A stretch of DNA of 64,000 nucleotides, taken from the NCBI GenBank assembly GCA_902805475.1, contig CADCSX010000001.1, positions 1,984,001 through 2,048,000 of the forward strand, in the 5' to 3' direction. The position numbers and the translations under genes are program-made. The stretch comes from Entonaema liquescens. Taxonomy: Eukaryota; Ascomycota; Sordariomycetes; Xylariales; Xylariaceae. The notes below the pieces were generated by a model. The model saw only the letters and a list, made by a program, of their open reading frames with translations, was not told where the DNA came from and did not search any database. Each line of letters opens with the position of its first letter. The stretch's first letter is position 1. Shown here one piece after another: positions 1 through 11,860 of this stretch.

Positions 1-2458
1 AAAAGGACCGCAGGGCTAGCTCAGTGAAGAGCATATATATTGTCTGGCGTACCCTGAAAGTGCAAGTCGCGTCAAGTTGTGACACATCATTACTTGGATC
101 CTGCCTTGGACCCTTCCTCTGTGATCATGGACACAGGACGGCTACTCTCGCCTAGGAATGAGAGGCGGAACTTCTCAATGGATGCTTCCGTCTTTCTCTT
201 CTTCTTGGGGGTTCGCCAGACAGGATGAAGCCGGTATCCGATAAGCTGTCGCTCAGAGTGGGCCCTCGTGATACTTCAAGTTTTGGTGGCGCATCAAGTT
301 TGAGCACCGCCAACTCATGAGGCTCGGGCTGGGTGCTAGGGCTGGTCGCTATATCGGACCCAATCAGTAATTAATCACGGCGCACGATCATGAATGAACT
401 TACACTTTGCTTCTTCATCTTGTACCTGGGGACGAGGGAACATCTTGCGACACCATAATCTCACGTGTTCGCAGAACTTCTGCCAAGGGCTTATCAATTC
501 GGTTCTGTCCTAAGGAGCCGATCCGATGCCCGTTGGGTGTGTGGGGTCAAAAGCAGGGAGCCTTTTGAAGAACATCTTGGCCATTTGTTGTGAGCGATGG
601 TAAGATGAGTCGGATGGAGTAATGGAGCAGTTGGATTATGTGTTGATCTAATCGACGTGATGTTGGTGGATGTTCAAGCATGTAAGAGACTGGCTGTGGA
701 AGAAAATGTTGAAGTTGGCGGCAAAATTTTATTCGGAAGCCTGGAGGGAGAGCCGGCTTATATATTGCTACTGAAACGGTGTGGTGATTATGCGCTGCTA
801 ATGGGGAAGCTGCCAGTTGGGTGGTTGCTTCCAAGTTGCGGTTGCCTAACAGAAAGTCTAATCACCTACGGTATCTTTATCGACGTCTTTATTAAGCAGG
901 TGCACAGGGGATTTTGTATCTGATCCGTTTATTGCGACTTTACAGCAATCCAAATCAGTACCTACCTCAATAAGATCACCAATATACAGTGTCAACCAGT
1001 GACCTTGCGCTCTGCCGCCGCATAAAATTATATATCTAGGTAGCATTAATTCACATTTGAAGAGCAAACTTGGTATGCATGTATATTTTCCAAGAGTTCG
1101 CTCCTTCTATCTTGAAAACGTACCCCTGTTATTCAACCCCAGATTTCGGGAGAGATACAGGGACCCATGTAGATCTACGGAGATCTAATATGGGGCTCCC
1201 AAACTCTTGAGACGCTAATGCTGACTTTGTGTTACGCTATCCCCCTGTCCGTAGACTGCACTCCCCTATGCTTCGGTAGCATACCAGGAACTTAGTAAGT
1301 TCCATTGAATATTATATTTGCGTGATTCAATTGACTGGAAACGTGATTTATATCACGCTGTTTTCTTCAGATCATAAAGGCGATTTAACTTTGTCAAGTG
1401 TCTTGACCAGAACCGTGATTCGCACAAAATTGGTTAAGGAAAGGTAAGTGCGCCTTCCAATGTCTGGAGTTGTCTGGAAAGGTTCGGGCTCGTGCTGAAA
1501 TTAGACCAATAGGTAGCATTCTTTGGTGGTATCTACCCAAGCGAGGTACCTAACCTAGTATATACATATATTGGCTGCTAGGTACATGTTCAAGATATGA
1601 GGAGTGGCTTATCGTTGTTCGAGTTTGTTCCATGGTATTTCTATTGATCTAACTACATAGTTTAAGATTGGATACTGAATTGGATACGAGGAATTGTGCT
1701 GATCTTGCTAGAGGCTCCCCCAGGAAGGAGAAATGCTTGTTTCCTTTGGGCGTATTTGGCTGGAATTGAATTTAACCAATAAGATTTTTCTTTCTTTTCT
1801 TTTCTCATCGGTAAGTTTTCTATTCACGGGATCTTCTTGACCCCGCTCGATTTCATGATCATCCGCTTCAAGGTAGTAGTTTGTAACGTTAGTTTATATG
1901 GTTCTCTACCATTTCTAGAGAAACTGTTGATATATGTTAGGAAATTGTAGAAGCTAGTCCAGAATGTTTATATGTATTTTCCTAGCTAGCATGAGTGTTG
2001 TACAAGTAATGCATAGTTATTGTATGTTGGAATATTTGACCTTGGTATTTTCTTCTACCTAGGTCCCTGATTTGAATGGTCGTCACTGGTTTGGTTTTCA
2101 CCTAGGGAATAGATATTTTTAAGCGTCTTAGGTACATTGGAAAGGGGGTTTTCGAATTATCCTGTTGTATAATTTATTTTATGACTTATAAGTAGCTATA
2201 TAAATCATGGTTTGATTATCTAGGTAGGTAGGTAGTTATCGGAAGTCGATCTACCAGCCTCATATAGTACGGGCATTGTGCGCAAAATATGAATCATCTC
2301 AAGGAATGACCTGTCCTTGGGTTCACGTATTAGGCAAGGTTCTAAAGTAAAGTAGATATGAAGAGAGAAGCCCGTGTTTCCCTTGAGGTAAAAATATATA
2401 TTAATAACTAAAAGCTATGTCCTAGTTGTGTAGAATGTCAATATGAGGTTAGCTGTGC
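1..2458. other. Intergenic, no gene seen
   Basis: No reading frame here has recognisable protein similarity or a believable exon chain. The DNA is AT-rich from about 1500 onward and carries several copies of a CCTAGGTA-type word (near 2056, 2100 and 2220, the last as TAGGTAGGTAGGTAG). It lies downstream of the minus-strand S9 peptidase gene. Confidence 0.6.
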
Positions 2459-4861
2459 TCAGCACTCGCTATGCTGATCATCGCATCCCCAATCTGGACC
2501 AAGATACCAAGGGCATCTATCTGGTTCCGCCACCGGTTGGCCGGTATACTCATTAAACCAAGTGAGAATTTCGCGATGAAATTGGAGGATATTATTAGCT
2601 TTGTGTACCGAATGGCCTTCATTAGGGAATACAAGGAGCCTAGATGGTACTCCCAGAGCCTGTAACGTGCGGAATGCACCTATGCCCTCAGTAATTAGAG
2701 TTCTGTAATCCTCGTTGCCGTGAATGACGAGCATAGGGGTCTTCCAGTTGGGTAGGAGGTCTGGTCGCGCCGGGTTAGATCGCTCTAACATTTCGTGGTT
2801 CTTCCATAGAAGTTCTGAACCACTAAAGAATTCCGCTAAGTCCTCGTTCACGTATATGTCCCGTTCCATGAAATAGGCTGGCAGATGGAAGATACCGCAC
2901 CAACAGACCATAGCCTTGAACTAGTCCAATAAAACATTTTAGCAACCACACATAGTAAACATATATCATGATTATAAGACTTACACGTCGGCTAAGCGAG
3001 TGACCCTGCGCCCAGTTCACCATGTATCCTCCATAACTTGCGCCCATCATAACGGCGTTGTTGATATCAATATTGGGATTTTGCTCGAGAAAATCCATGC
3101 ATTTGACTAGATCGTCATAGGGACGGCCAGCCCAGTTGTCGCGTGCCGCTACTAAGGTGAGCGTTGAATTAATAAGGCATAATAGAGTGGGTGTCACATA
3201 CCTTCCACAAAGTCTGAGCCATAACCTAGACTACCTGTGATATTTGGGGCTATTACAATATGGCCTTGTTCAGCGTAGAGAGCAAAGGGAAACTATAAAA
3301 AAAATTTGGTGGGTTAGTAGCTTATTGATTGAAACAGAATTTGGAAGAGTAACATACTTGAAGATCCCAATTGTCTCGCCACGAGCCCTGGGGGCCTCCG
3401 TGTACAAAAACAGCCAAAGGGTACTTCTGGTTTTCGTCAAAGTAGCTAGGCTTTATCATCCATACGTGAACTTTATGATCGCCAGCACCCTCAAAGTATA
3501 TTTCTTCGACTTAGTTTGAGGAAATAATACCAAGTCGAGTACCGTGATTCGTGAGCGATGAAAGCACTCTAGATTTGTCGCCATCGTCGGTATTGACAAT
3601 ACTGTAAAGCGATCCATCTACTAAGCTTGAGCTGCTTATAAGAACCTCCGTGTGGTCTTTGCCAAGGGGGTAGCAAGTTTTCACGGTACCGCCGCGGAAA
3701 AGCATCCCGGGCTTTGAATTTGACTGTAGGTCAATCTTGTAAAGCCCGGTTCTTCCATGATCTTGAGCACTAACGTATATGGCTTTACCACTATGGGCAA
3801 AGTGAATGGTGGTCGGGGTTAATGACCACTCCCCACCCGGTAATGTATCAAGTACGTTAATAGTCTTGCGCGTGCCAAGCTGGTAGATGTAGATGCCCCC
3901 TCCTTTCAAGAATATGACTTCAGATCCATCGGAGCTGAATATGGGGTTTCCACTATCACTATTACCCCTGTTCGGTGTTTTAATTAGGTATCTTAGGCCC
4001 GCGAGTGCTAGCCCTGCCGAAGGAATCCATTTGGAGGTAGTAAGTGTGATCAACACGAGATGGCTGGTGTTCCGCGCTGAGGTCCCCGGCTGTAAATACG
4101 ATTCCTTCTTCAGATATGTCGTGATACGTCGGCTCGAGGCCTGTATTTGCAAGAGCATTATGGAAAGCACCTTGTAGCTTCCACTTGAGCTTAGACTTAG
4201 AGGAAGACTCCTTTAGCATCGAATAGAAGATTGAGTACGTTCCAGGTGTGATGAATCTGTTCCTCTAGTAATCACACAACGTTAGTATTCATCAAGCTAG
4301 TCAAAGCAAAGGGGTCGCTAAAGGGGACTTCGAGGGGGTAAGGGTCTCATACTTGGTCGCACTTGGTCGGTGACATATATCATTTCCGTAAAACCATCAT
4401 CTATATACTTTGCCTCATTTCGTAGCTCGCCGTTTATGCCCACAGGGCCGAGTACCGCGAACGCAATACGACCATCTTTAAGGCGCACCACTTGTGGGTC
4501 CTTTACTTTCGCATGTAAGTAGGCGACATTACATGTATGATCGGGGTTATCAATGTCATGTATGATGATATGGGTATGGTTTTTTTTGGCCCTGGACCGT
4601 GTTCAGGGTCATTATCAAACCAGGCTTGTCGCCTGGCAGCCAAGCTGCATCAAATACTCGGGCACTATTGGCAACCTCTCTCGATTCTCCGAACGCGATA
4701 TCGATGACTTTCATGTAACGAGTTGTGTGCCCCTTGGTTGTGCATTTGTCTCCGAAATAGAAAGCCTGCGTTCCATCATGGTTGGGCACAGCTTTCCCAC
4801 GTCTATGTTCCTCTACCAGTGTAGTCAGTGTGAGTAGCTTGTTGGTAGGATGGGGAGCCAT
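2459..4861 (-). pseudogene. S9 prolyl-oligopeptidase family (dipeptidyl-peptidase V-like), frame broken
   Basis: The conceptual protein is an intracellular-type S9 serine peptidase: a beta-propeller N-terminal half followed by an alpha/beta-hydrolase domain. It lacks the signal peptide of secreted DppV. The hydrolase part has the nucleophile motif GASYGG, the acid in HGNEDYR and the histidine in NEGHS. Introns are clear at 3357-3293, about 3201-3149 and 2984-2921; a further one lies near 4375-4269. The frame is broken in at least three places: an 8-A tract (4580-4587 on the plus strand) where the downstream frame fits only with one fewer or two more bases; a second shift around 3965-4012; and an in-frame TAA at 3511-3513 between SSN and VEEIYFEG, where relatives usually have Gln. 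The two shifts could be sequencing errors, since neighbouring genes show the same kind of error. The stop is not at a homopolymer and looks like CAA to TAA. Called a pseudogene with that caveat. Confidence 0.72.
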
Positions 4862-6133
4862 TCTGCCTGCTGCTGATTAGTATCAAGTGTTGGTATCGGT
4901 TGGTGGTTTGATGGTGCGATGCCCAGATGAAAAAGGAGAGGAAGATGAAGAATCGAACTTGCTTATATATAATATTTAAGAGTATGGTAGCTCGCGGCTA
5001 CAGCCGTGAATATAATACAGATACTATCACGCAATTTACTCTGTCTCTGAAATTTCACAGCCTAGTCATGTTTCTTGTCTGAACTGATGCTTAGATCAAA
5101 CATGACTTGGTATATAAACAGCATTAGGCAAACGCCCGACTATAAAATGTAAAACTAAGAGACGAATGATAAACCAGAACATAACTTGTTCCTCTACAAA
5201 CCCCTTAGTTATGACACTAATTCACTAATTGGAGCCTACGCTACACGTATCTAAAGTTTCAATTCATGATATATCGTGTACTATCCCATTGACTGGTAGT
5301 CGTACACCAGTTAAGTGGATAGTCAGGTTCTGTACTTAATATTTTAAATCCAATATTCTAGATAAATATTGATGGGAATAGCATCACGGCACTTGTTGCT
5401 TTTTTCAAGCCTAAGACACAGTTATTAGTGGTCCCTTCCACAACTATAGCACACATAATTTCACAGCTAAGCCCTTTAAACTAGAGATGTGGTCATGCCT
5501 TCTGGGAACAAAGGATAGAATTTCCCACACATTCTATTTAGTTACTGTTACAAGAATGCTATCACGTATTCTGAAGAGGACATTCGAGAGATACCTACAT
5601 GTGGGTTAGTTGAAGGGTCAAGACAGAGGTGTAGTTCTATACAGTACCAAAGTATCTTTCACTATAGTCAAGATTTCCCCAGAAAAAGCAAGCTTAAATT
5701 ATGTAGTGTCCAATCAAGATTTACAGATAACTATCTCCGATCTCGGTCTAAGCTAATAAAACCGACGATAGCCAGTATGTGGGTGAATGAAATCATGGTA
5801 ACTAATAACTAAACAAGAGCTGAGCTCGGTACACCGAGGGAGCGCCTATCAATGTCCTTTTTACATATCACTTTTCATTATATAGAGGTAAAAGAAACCG
5901 GAAAGGACTTGGTGTAACCTGCAGCATTAGAATTCCCTCAATCTCTTCTCTTGTCTTTTCAAATTAGATCCAATGTATCAGATAGTTTAATTCCTCTCAC
6001 CCCTCGCCCCCGAAGTCCCTTCTTCTTCGTGATTTCGAGTTGCGAGGGAGTAGAACGCACGAGTAAAACAATAGAGACTATACCTATATTATACTATCGG
6101 GTATTTACAGTAAAGTAACCACCCGAAGCCGCG
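4862..6133. other. Divergent intergenic region
   Basis: About 1.3 kb between the divergent S9 peptidase and orphan-family genes. It is strongly AT-rich, especially 4960-5900, with no credible coding exon. A pyrimidine-rich stretch at 5936-6035 probably belongs to the promoter or leader of the gene starting at 6134. Confidence 0.6.
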
Positions 6134-7098
6134 ATGAAAAACGACGTCGGCGTCGAAAAGTCGCTGGTCAACCCGGCATCACCCATCCCTCTCCCGAGCA
6201 AAGACGCCGTAGACATGCCGTCGTCCGAGCTACAACAGCGATGGAACACGAAGAACCTAGGGTTAAGACTAGGCGCGGACTTCACGAGTGCCGCGTGTGC
6301 TGCGTCGATGGTCGCGCCGCTTATCTCCGTCATTGATAGGAACGTTGCCAGTGCCCCGTCCGTGTCCATCTGCGCTGACCACGTCCTCGCTGTAGATCCA
6401 TAATGGAGAATGCGTCCGGCCGGAACACCCTCGCCAACAGTCTCCGGTCCTCCTTCCTGATGCTTCTCCGCCGTCCCCATATTATGCTCTTCTCGAAACC
6501 CGTCGCGCTCATCTTCATGCTATACGGAGGCACGTATCTCACGGCGAATACGCTGGATACGGCGACGTCCACGGTGCGGAATATACCCGCTACCCACGTC
6601 ACGACGGGGACCGCGAAGTTCGCCGCGTCGAGCGCTGCCAACGTCGGGCTCTGCGTCTACAAGGACCAGGTTTTCGTCAAGATGTTTGGGCCAGGTGGTC
6701 CTCCGCGCCCTGTCCCCATGCCAAGCTACGTATTATTCACGCTGCGCGACTGTCTCACGATCTTCGCCTCCTTCAACGTGCCACCAGTCCTCGGGCCCAT
6801 ATTAAATGAGCGCATGGGCACAGCGTTGCAGAAGAAAGTGAGCGGAACCACTGTGGCCCAATTCGCCGCCCCCGCCGCCGTCCAGCTCATCTCGACGCCC
6901 GTGCATCTACTCGGCCTCGACATGTACAACCGACCAGGGACAAGGGGCCTCGTGCCCTGGCGCGAGCGATGGGTTCTAGTCCGGAAGAACTGGGCGATAA
7001 GTGCTGCGGCGAGGATATGTAGGATAGTCCCTGCGTTTGGGCTTGGTGGGACGGTGAACACCAAGGTACGAAAAGATTTCATGGAAAAGCTTGCTTGA
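6134..7098 (+). CDS. Conserved fungal protein of unknown function (two exons, odd donor)
   Basis: Exon 1 is 6134-6339 and exon 2 6396-7098, giving 302 residues. The second exon is an alanine-rich, moderately hydrophobic protein (TYLTANTLDTATS, FAASSAANVGLC, YKDQVFVKMFG, SFNVPPVLGP) that I associate with a family widespread in Pezizomycotina and often labelled 'sequence orphan'; the function is unknown. Several apolar segments suggest a membrane protein, possibly organellar, but this is inference. Joining VIDR of exon 1 to SIMENASGRN of exon 2 gives the continuity expected of the family, but the intron would then begin GAACGT rather than GT; its acceptor TGTAG and branch-like GCTGAC are normal. 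An alternative is that translation starts at the internal ATG 6403 and the first block is a separate upstream frame. The gene is convergent with vps36 (276 bp apart). Confidence 0.65.
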
Positions 7099-7374
7099 AA
7101 CAAAGTAGCCAGCTTCATAGCAGTTGCACTTTGCAGGAAGTGTGTTATGGCATGGTGTTACGGATTATAGGTTCTACAGCGGATATCAAAAGAAACGATT
7201 TATACTAGACGGCAGGTTTCGACGAGGGATTTCAAGGTGGGTTTTTGGGCCTGGGGGTTAATGGCTATAGTCTGTTCCGAAATATTAGAGGGATCCAATG
7301 GTAAATTCACTTGGTATCTGATAGAAAGCTAACGCGAGACGTACTCTACTTGTAAATTTCATCTATACTAGATA

Positions 7375-9490
7375 TTATAGAAGGCCAGCCGCACTTAGAG
7401 CTTCCATGATTTTCTCTTCAGCGTCTGGAGTCTTTCGCGGCTTGTTGCGGTATTCCCCCGTATCGATATAGTTCTCCCAGAACTTAAGACCTTCGATACC
7501 TTCTTCACGGCAGAGAACACCCCTCTCTTCGGCCATCTCGAGTTCCTCCTCAGCAACACCAATGCTCCATCCGAATTGCTCAGCAGCATCCTGCGCGGTG
7601 ACGCCACGACCGAACTCCTGCCAATCCCAGGGAACATCCCTATCCGGTGGTATATCGTGTAAGTCTCGCAGCCACGCCAGTAACGCCTTGATTGTAGTCT
7701 CGTCTGTCTGGTCACGACTTTGCACCACCATCACGCCGCTCTTGAACGTACGTAACCGTACCGGTAGTCTCAGCTTGCCCCACAAACGGGCCGCCTTTTC
7801 AAAATCATTAGGACTTACAAGCTCGACGCCTCCGCGAGCGCGGTTGAACATAGCCCATAAGTCAACCAGACTAATAATTCCACCGGCTTTCCGAAGTACC
7901 CCCTAGCGTCGTCTGCCAAGAACTCCGCAAGGTTTCGAGATAATTCGGACAAGTAAAGAGACTCCGATCCTGAGCTGTTTCCGCCGCCAACGATGTCTTT
8001 CGTGGTTACGAGACCCAGCTGACTGGCAGACTCGGCAAGTAATGCGTTTGCTTCTGATGTCGCGTTTTCGGCGCCACCGTTGACCTGTCGGGCAAATGAC
8101 TCCGCAAGCGCTACAATTTCCTTGGCAGAGGCCATCAAAGCCTCAAGGTCTTCAAAGGCGCTCCCAATGACCAGTTCATTGTTCTTCCGCCTGTCCAATC
8201 CCATCTGCTCTAGGCCGGCTATACCGGCGGTCTTGTTTCGGCCAGCACCAGGTCTTGATGTTGACGAGTCCGCGCGAGGGTCAGTAGGACCCCCATTGGG
8301 AATAGGGGGCGCTTCTTGCAAAAGCCATTTACGCTGGGTCATAGAGCTCTTAAGCCTCTCGTAGAATATCTTCTCCCCTCCATTTCGAAAGGACAACTTG
8401 ACACTCTCAGGATTCTCTAAGCCGGTAGCACTGGACAAATTGAGTGTAGGTCCCGGCGAATCCGTTCTGGGTTGGTCGTGCGCCACCGCTAAGGGAACAT
8501 CATGGGAAATGAGAGGTGCACCGCATATCTCACAAGTTAAGAGAGAGGGATGATTCAAAAAGGTGCAGCGCGGACATTCAAAGCCATCGGAACTCGACGA
8601 AGGGACTGCAGTGTTCCGCGACAAAAGACCTGCTTCCGAACCCCGAGATTGATCGTTGGCTAGAGCTAAACTTTGCGGCCGAGAAGGCAGTGTAAATGGC
8701 GACTGTGGGGTAGAGCCCGAAGAAGCTACTTGCCTACTAGTAACACTTGATATAGCGGCTTTAAGCATATGTGTTAATGCTGGCTTGATACCACAGGCCA
8801 AGCATGATGGTAACGGCGTATGGGCGTTTGCCGTTGTCGGGTCAAAATTGGATGGAACCGGATTGGGAAAGCTGCATATCGTACAAATCCATGTTGCTGA
8901 ACTTGGCTGTGGTGTATTGGTAGAGGGTGACCGAAATGCAGACTCGGATGCTGGTAACGGTGACGCACCACTACTACGGGAGACGTTGGATGTGGCTGCC
9001 GCTGCTCTAGACTGAAGAGAACCTCGTTTCGCTGGCTTAGGGAAAAGGGTCACTTTCGGAGAAGATTTTAGAAAACCAGCCTATGAAGAAAGCTCTTAGC
9101 AAAAAAGATACCCTTTCGTGAAGGCATGACCCAACTCCTACATAGAATTCATATCTCTCTACATCTTTCAAGTCTAAAGCAACCGAGTATTTTCTTGGCT
9201 CCTGTTTGTCCACGTAGCATATTCGATGCGAAGTCAGATAAACCTGACCATTCTGTTGGTTCGGTAATTTGTATTTCCTATAAAGACGAATGCGGTAATG
9301 ATGATTAGTGACTGAAGAACCATAGATATTTACGTCGTAATCAATAGTTGGATAATGGATTATGGATCATGGATCACCAGCAGACTCACCCCTCATAGAG
9401 CCCCACGTTGTCCTGGACAAAGAGAAGCACTTCGTCGGGAAGATAGGAAGGCCTGAGGGCAGTGGTAAGGTCGATTTGTTTTAAAAACAT
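7375..9490 (-). CDS. vps36: ESCRT-II subunit Vps36 (one frameshift in this assembly)
   Basis: Vps36 is the ESCRT-II subunit that binds phosphoinositide and ubiquitin on endosomes and helps sort cargo into multivesicular bodies. Exons are 9490-9390, 9277-9142 and 9080-7375. The first two plus the start of the third encode the GLUE domain (FLKQIDLTTALRPS, LTSHRICYVD, FLKSSPKVTLFPKP). Two NZF-type zinc fingers interrupt it: WICTIC...CLAC, and FECPRC...CEIC. A C-terminal EAP30/winged-helix part follows (SLVDLWAMFNRARGG, EFGRGVTAQDAAEQFGWS). At 7899-7903 (CCCCC on the plus strand) the frame jumps: DDARG reads on into VLRKAGGIISL only if the run has one more base. With that base the protein is 647 residues. 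Because both sides are intact and conserved, I read this as a sequence error rather than gene death. The start is chosen on the GLUE-domain N-terminus. Confidence 0.9.
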
Positions 9491-10192
9491 TCGTCATATC
9501 GGTTAGTTTAAGTGAGAGACTAAAATTTGGGACAACAAGCCGGGAATACTTTTGACAATGAATTTGGTAAGGGAAGATGTTTGAAATAGTTGAACTGACG
9601 CAAGCTGAGATCACCGATAATAAGGTACCTTGATAAGTACCTGATGTATATACCTAGGTAGGTATCGGGCCCATTATAGTTTTGCGGAGATGTATGAAAG
9701 TACCTGACTTGGCCCGTGCAACGTAGAACCCATGTGAATATCCATTCCGATGATTCTCCGACGATACCTATCCCCAACTAAAATTCGTAGGCTAGCGTCA
9801 TTTGGTAACGCGCCTGCACTATGCATGTAAAGCCAACACATGTAGACACGTCAAGTACCATGTATGTACTTTAGACGCTCGGGCCATTCTACTTTAACAG
9901 ACCGCCAAAATTATCTTGCCGTGGCTCCCGCCCTTGTTTCTTACTCCTCCTATTCACACAACATTCACACGCACATCTATCCAACCTTTGTTATCACCGA
10001 ACATACTACATGCCGCATCATTGCGCCTGTGAATGTCTTTGTCCATCAAACTCATCGAGTCTATAACGCGATAAGACTAACTTACCTCTTAATATCCTTC
10101 TCTTTTAAAGGGTTTCTTTGGGGTTTACTACTAACCTTTTTTGCTTCCGAATCCTTCTCAGTAATAATATCTACTGAATCATCACGACCACG
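9491..10192. promoter_or_regulatory. Divergent promoter region, vps36 / thp3-like
   Basis: About 700 bp separate the divergent starts of vps36 (-) and the SAC3-domain gene (+). It contains TACCTAGGTAGGTA at 9651-9664 and GGTACCTTGATAAGTACC near 9623. From 9930 a T/C-rich leader precedes the plus-strand start. No coding exon is seen. Confidence 0.5.
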
Positions 10193-11860
10193 ATGTCTTG
10201 GGCAGCACCACCTCCGCCTGGCGTCCAAGTAACGCCCTATGCTTATCCTACTACCATTAGTATGTGCTTTGGACCTTATCTCATGATCTCTTCTACATCC
10301 CTCAAATATGCTTGATGCTAATACCGACCCCCTTCGATAGATACCGCATATACCCCCGTTCCAGTTCGTCAAGGCTTTGGTCAAGCATACCAGGCTCCAT
10401 CTCAGTATAACTATTCCGCTCCTGCTAATCCTCAATCAACCACCGCGATGGCTGTTTCATCGGATCAGCAACCCCAGCAGCAGAAGTTTGACTGGCCTGA
10501 TTCAGTGCGCAGTTATGTACAGAGGTCCTTCCAGTCATCAAATTTAGATCCTACCGTAACCCGTGCCGAGATGGAAGCCAAGTTGAAGGATACTATTAGG
10601 TACACCCAGGATTGTGGAACTATGTACACTACGGATTGGGACAATATGCCTTTACCACAAACATTAATCAAGAATGAACGCCAACAAGCGTTGATGCAGT
10701 CTATGGCGCCACCCATGATGCCAGAGGCAACTCCTACCTCCGTTACCGCTCCTATTAACCCAAAGAAGAGGAAATCTACGGATCTCAGCGGACCCGAACA
10801 GACCAATAGCGCCCAAGTTCCCTGGCGTAGCACCAGAGCGCTTACTCTCGAAGATCGAATTACCAAGCCGTCAATGGAGGGTCCATTACCGACCAAAAGT
10901 AAGTTCCAGAAGAATGCCGAGAAGCGGCAGCGTCGCGGGGATGGTGGATACCAGTCCACCTACCGATCTCCTAGCCCGCCGCCCCCTACCGGACCCATCG
11001 TCGGACTCAACGAATCCCTAGAGAAGAGATATCTACGCTTAACTGCTGCACCAAAGGCAGCCGATGTCCGACCTGAACGTGTTCTACACCAGACACTGGA
11101 CTTGCTTAAGAAGAAGTGGCGCAAGGACGGCAACTATAATTACATTTGTGATCAGTTTAAATCGCTGCGCCAGGATCTGACAGTACAGCGCATTAGGAAT
11201 GACTTCACTGTTTCCGTTTATGAAATCCATGCCAGAATTGCCTTGGAGAAGGGGGATCTCGGTGAGTATAATCAGTGCCAGACTCAGCTACGTGCCCTTT
11301 ACAAGTCGGGTCTGAAGGGCAATTCTATCGAGTTTAAGGCGTATCGTATTTTGTATTTCATCCATACCGCAAACCGGTCGGCGTTAAATGACGCCATTGC
11401 AGATCTAACCACAGCAGAGAAAGAGGAGCGACCCATCAAACACGCACTGGACGTACGTTCAGCCCTCGCTTTAGGAAACTACCATAAATTCTTCCAGTTA
11501 TACCTTGACGTTCCTAATATGGGAGCATATCTAATGGATATGTTTGTCAAACGTGAACGACTTGCTGCACTCGCAAACATGTGCAAGGCGTAAGTAACTA
11601 TCCTTACCTATAGAGAGGAGAGCTTGAATGCTAACCTTAACAACAGATTCAAGCCAGATTTAAAGCTTCGTTATATTACTGAGGAATTAGCCTTCGAGTC
11701 CGATGCTGAAGCTGCACAGTTCATTATTGACTGTAACGGCCAAGATCTACTTCAAGAACGGCAAGACCATATCGCCTTTCTAACCGGAAAGGCTGGGGTG
11801 CTATTCGAGACAGCTAGAACAGAGGCATTCCGTAGAGTCGATCTCAAGGGCCAGATTTGA
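10193..11860 (+). CDS. thp3: Thp3/LENG8-type SAC3/GANP domain protein
   Basis: Exons 10193-10259, 10341-11589 and 11647-11860 join in frame to 509 residues. The N-terminus is Pro/Gln/Tyr-rich (AAPPPPGV) and followed by a conserved block (FDWPDSVRSYVQRSF). After a disordered basic stretch comes the SAC3/GANP/Thp3 domain from about residue 250 (FKSLRQDLTVQRIRNDFTV, VYEIHARIALEKGDLGEYN, GLKGNSIEFKAYRILYF), ending in a winged-helix-like C-terminus. In yeast Thp3 pairs with Csn12 and acts in transcription elongation, mRNP assembly and splicing; human LENG8 is the relative. Nuclear location is expected. Starting at 10193 rather than at the downstream ATG 10448 keeps the Pro-rich N-terminus and uses a good GTATGT donor. 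No frame damage is present. Confidence 0.9.

Noticed and set aside
1..60. GCTAGCTCAGTGAAGAGC near the window start, reminiscent of a tRNA D-arm
   Set aside because: No matching anticodon arm, T-arm or acceptor pairing follows.
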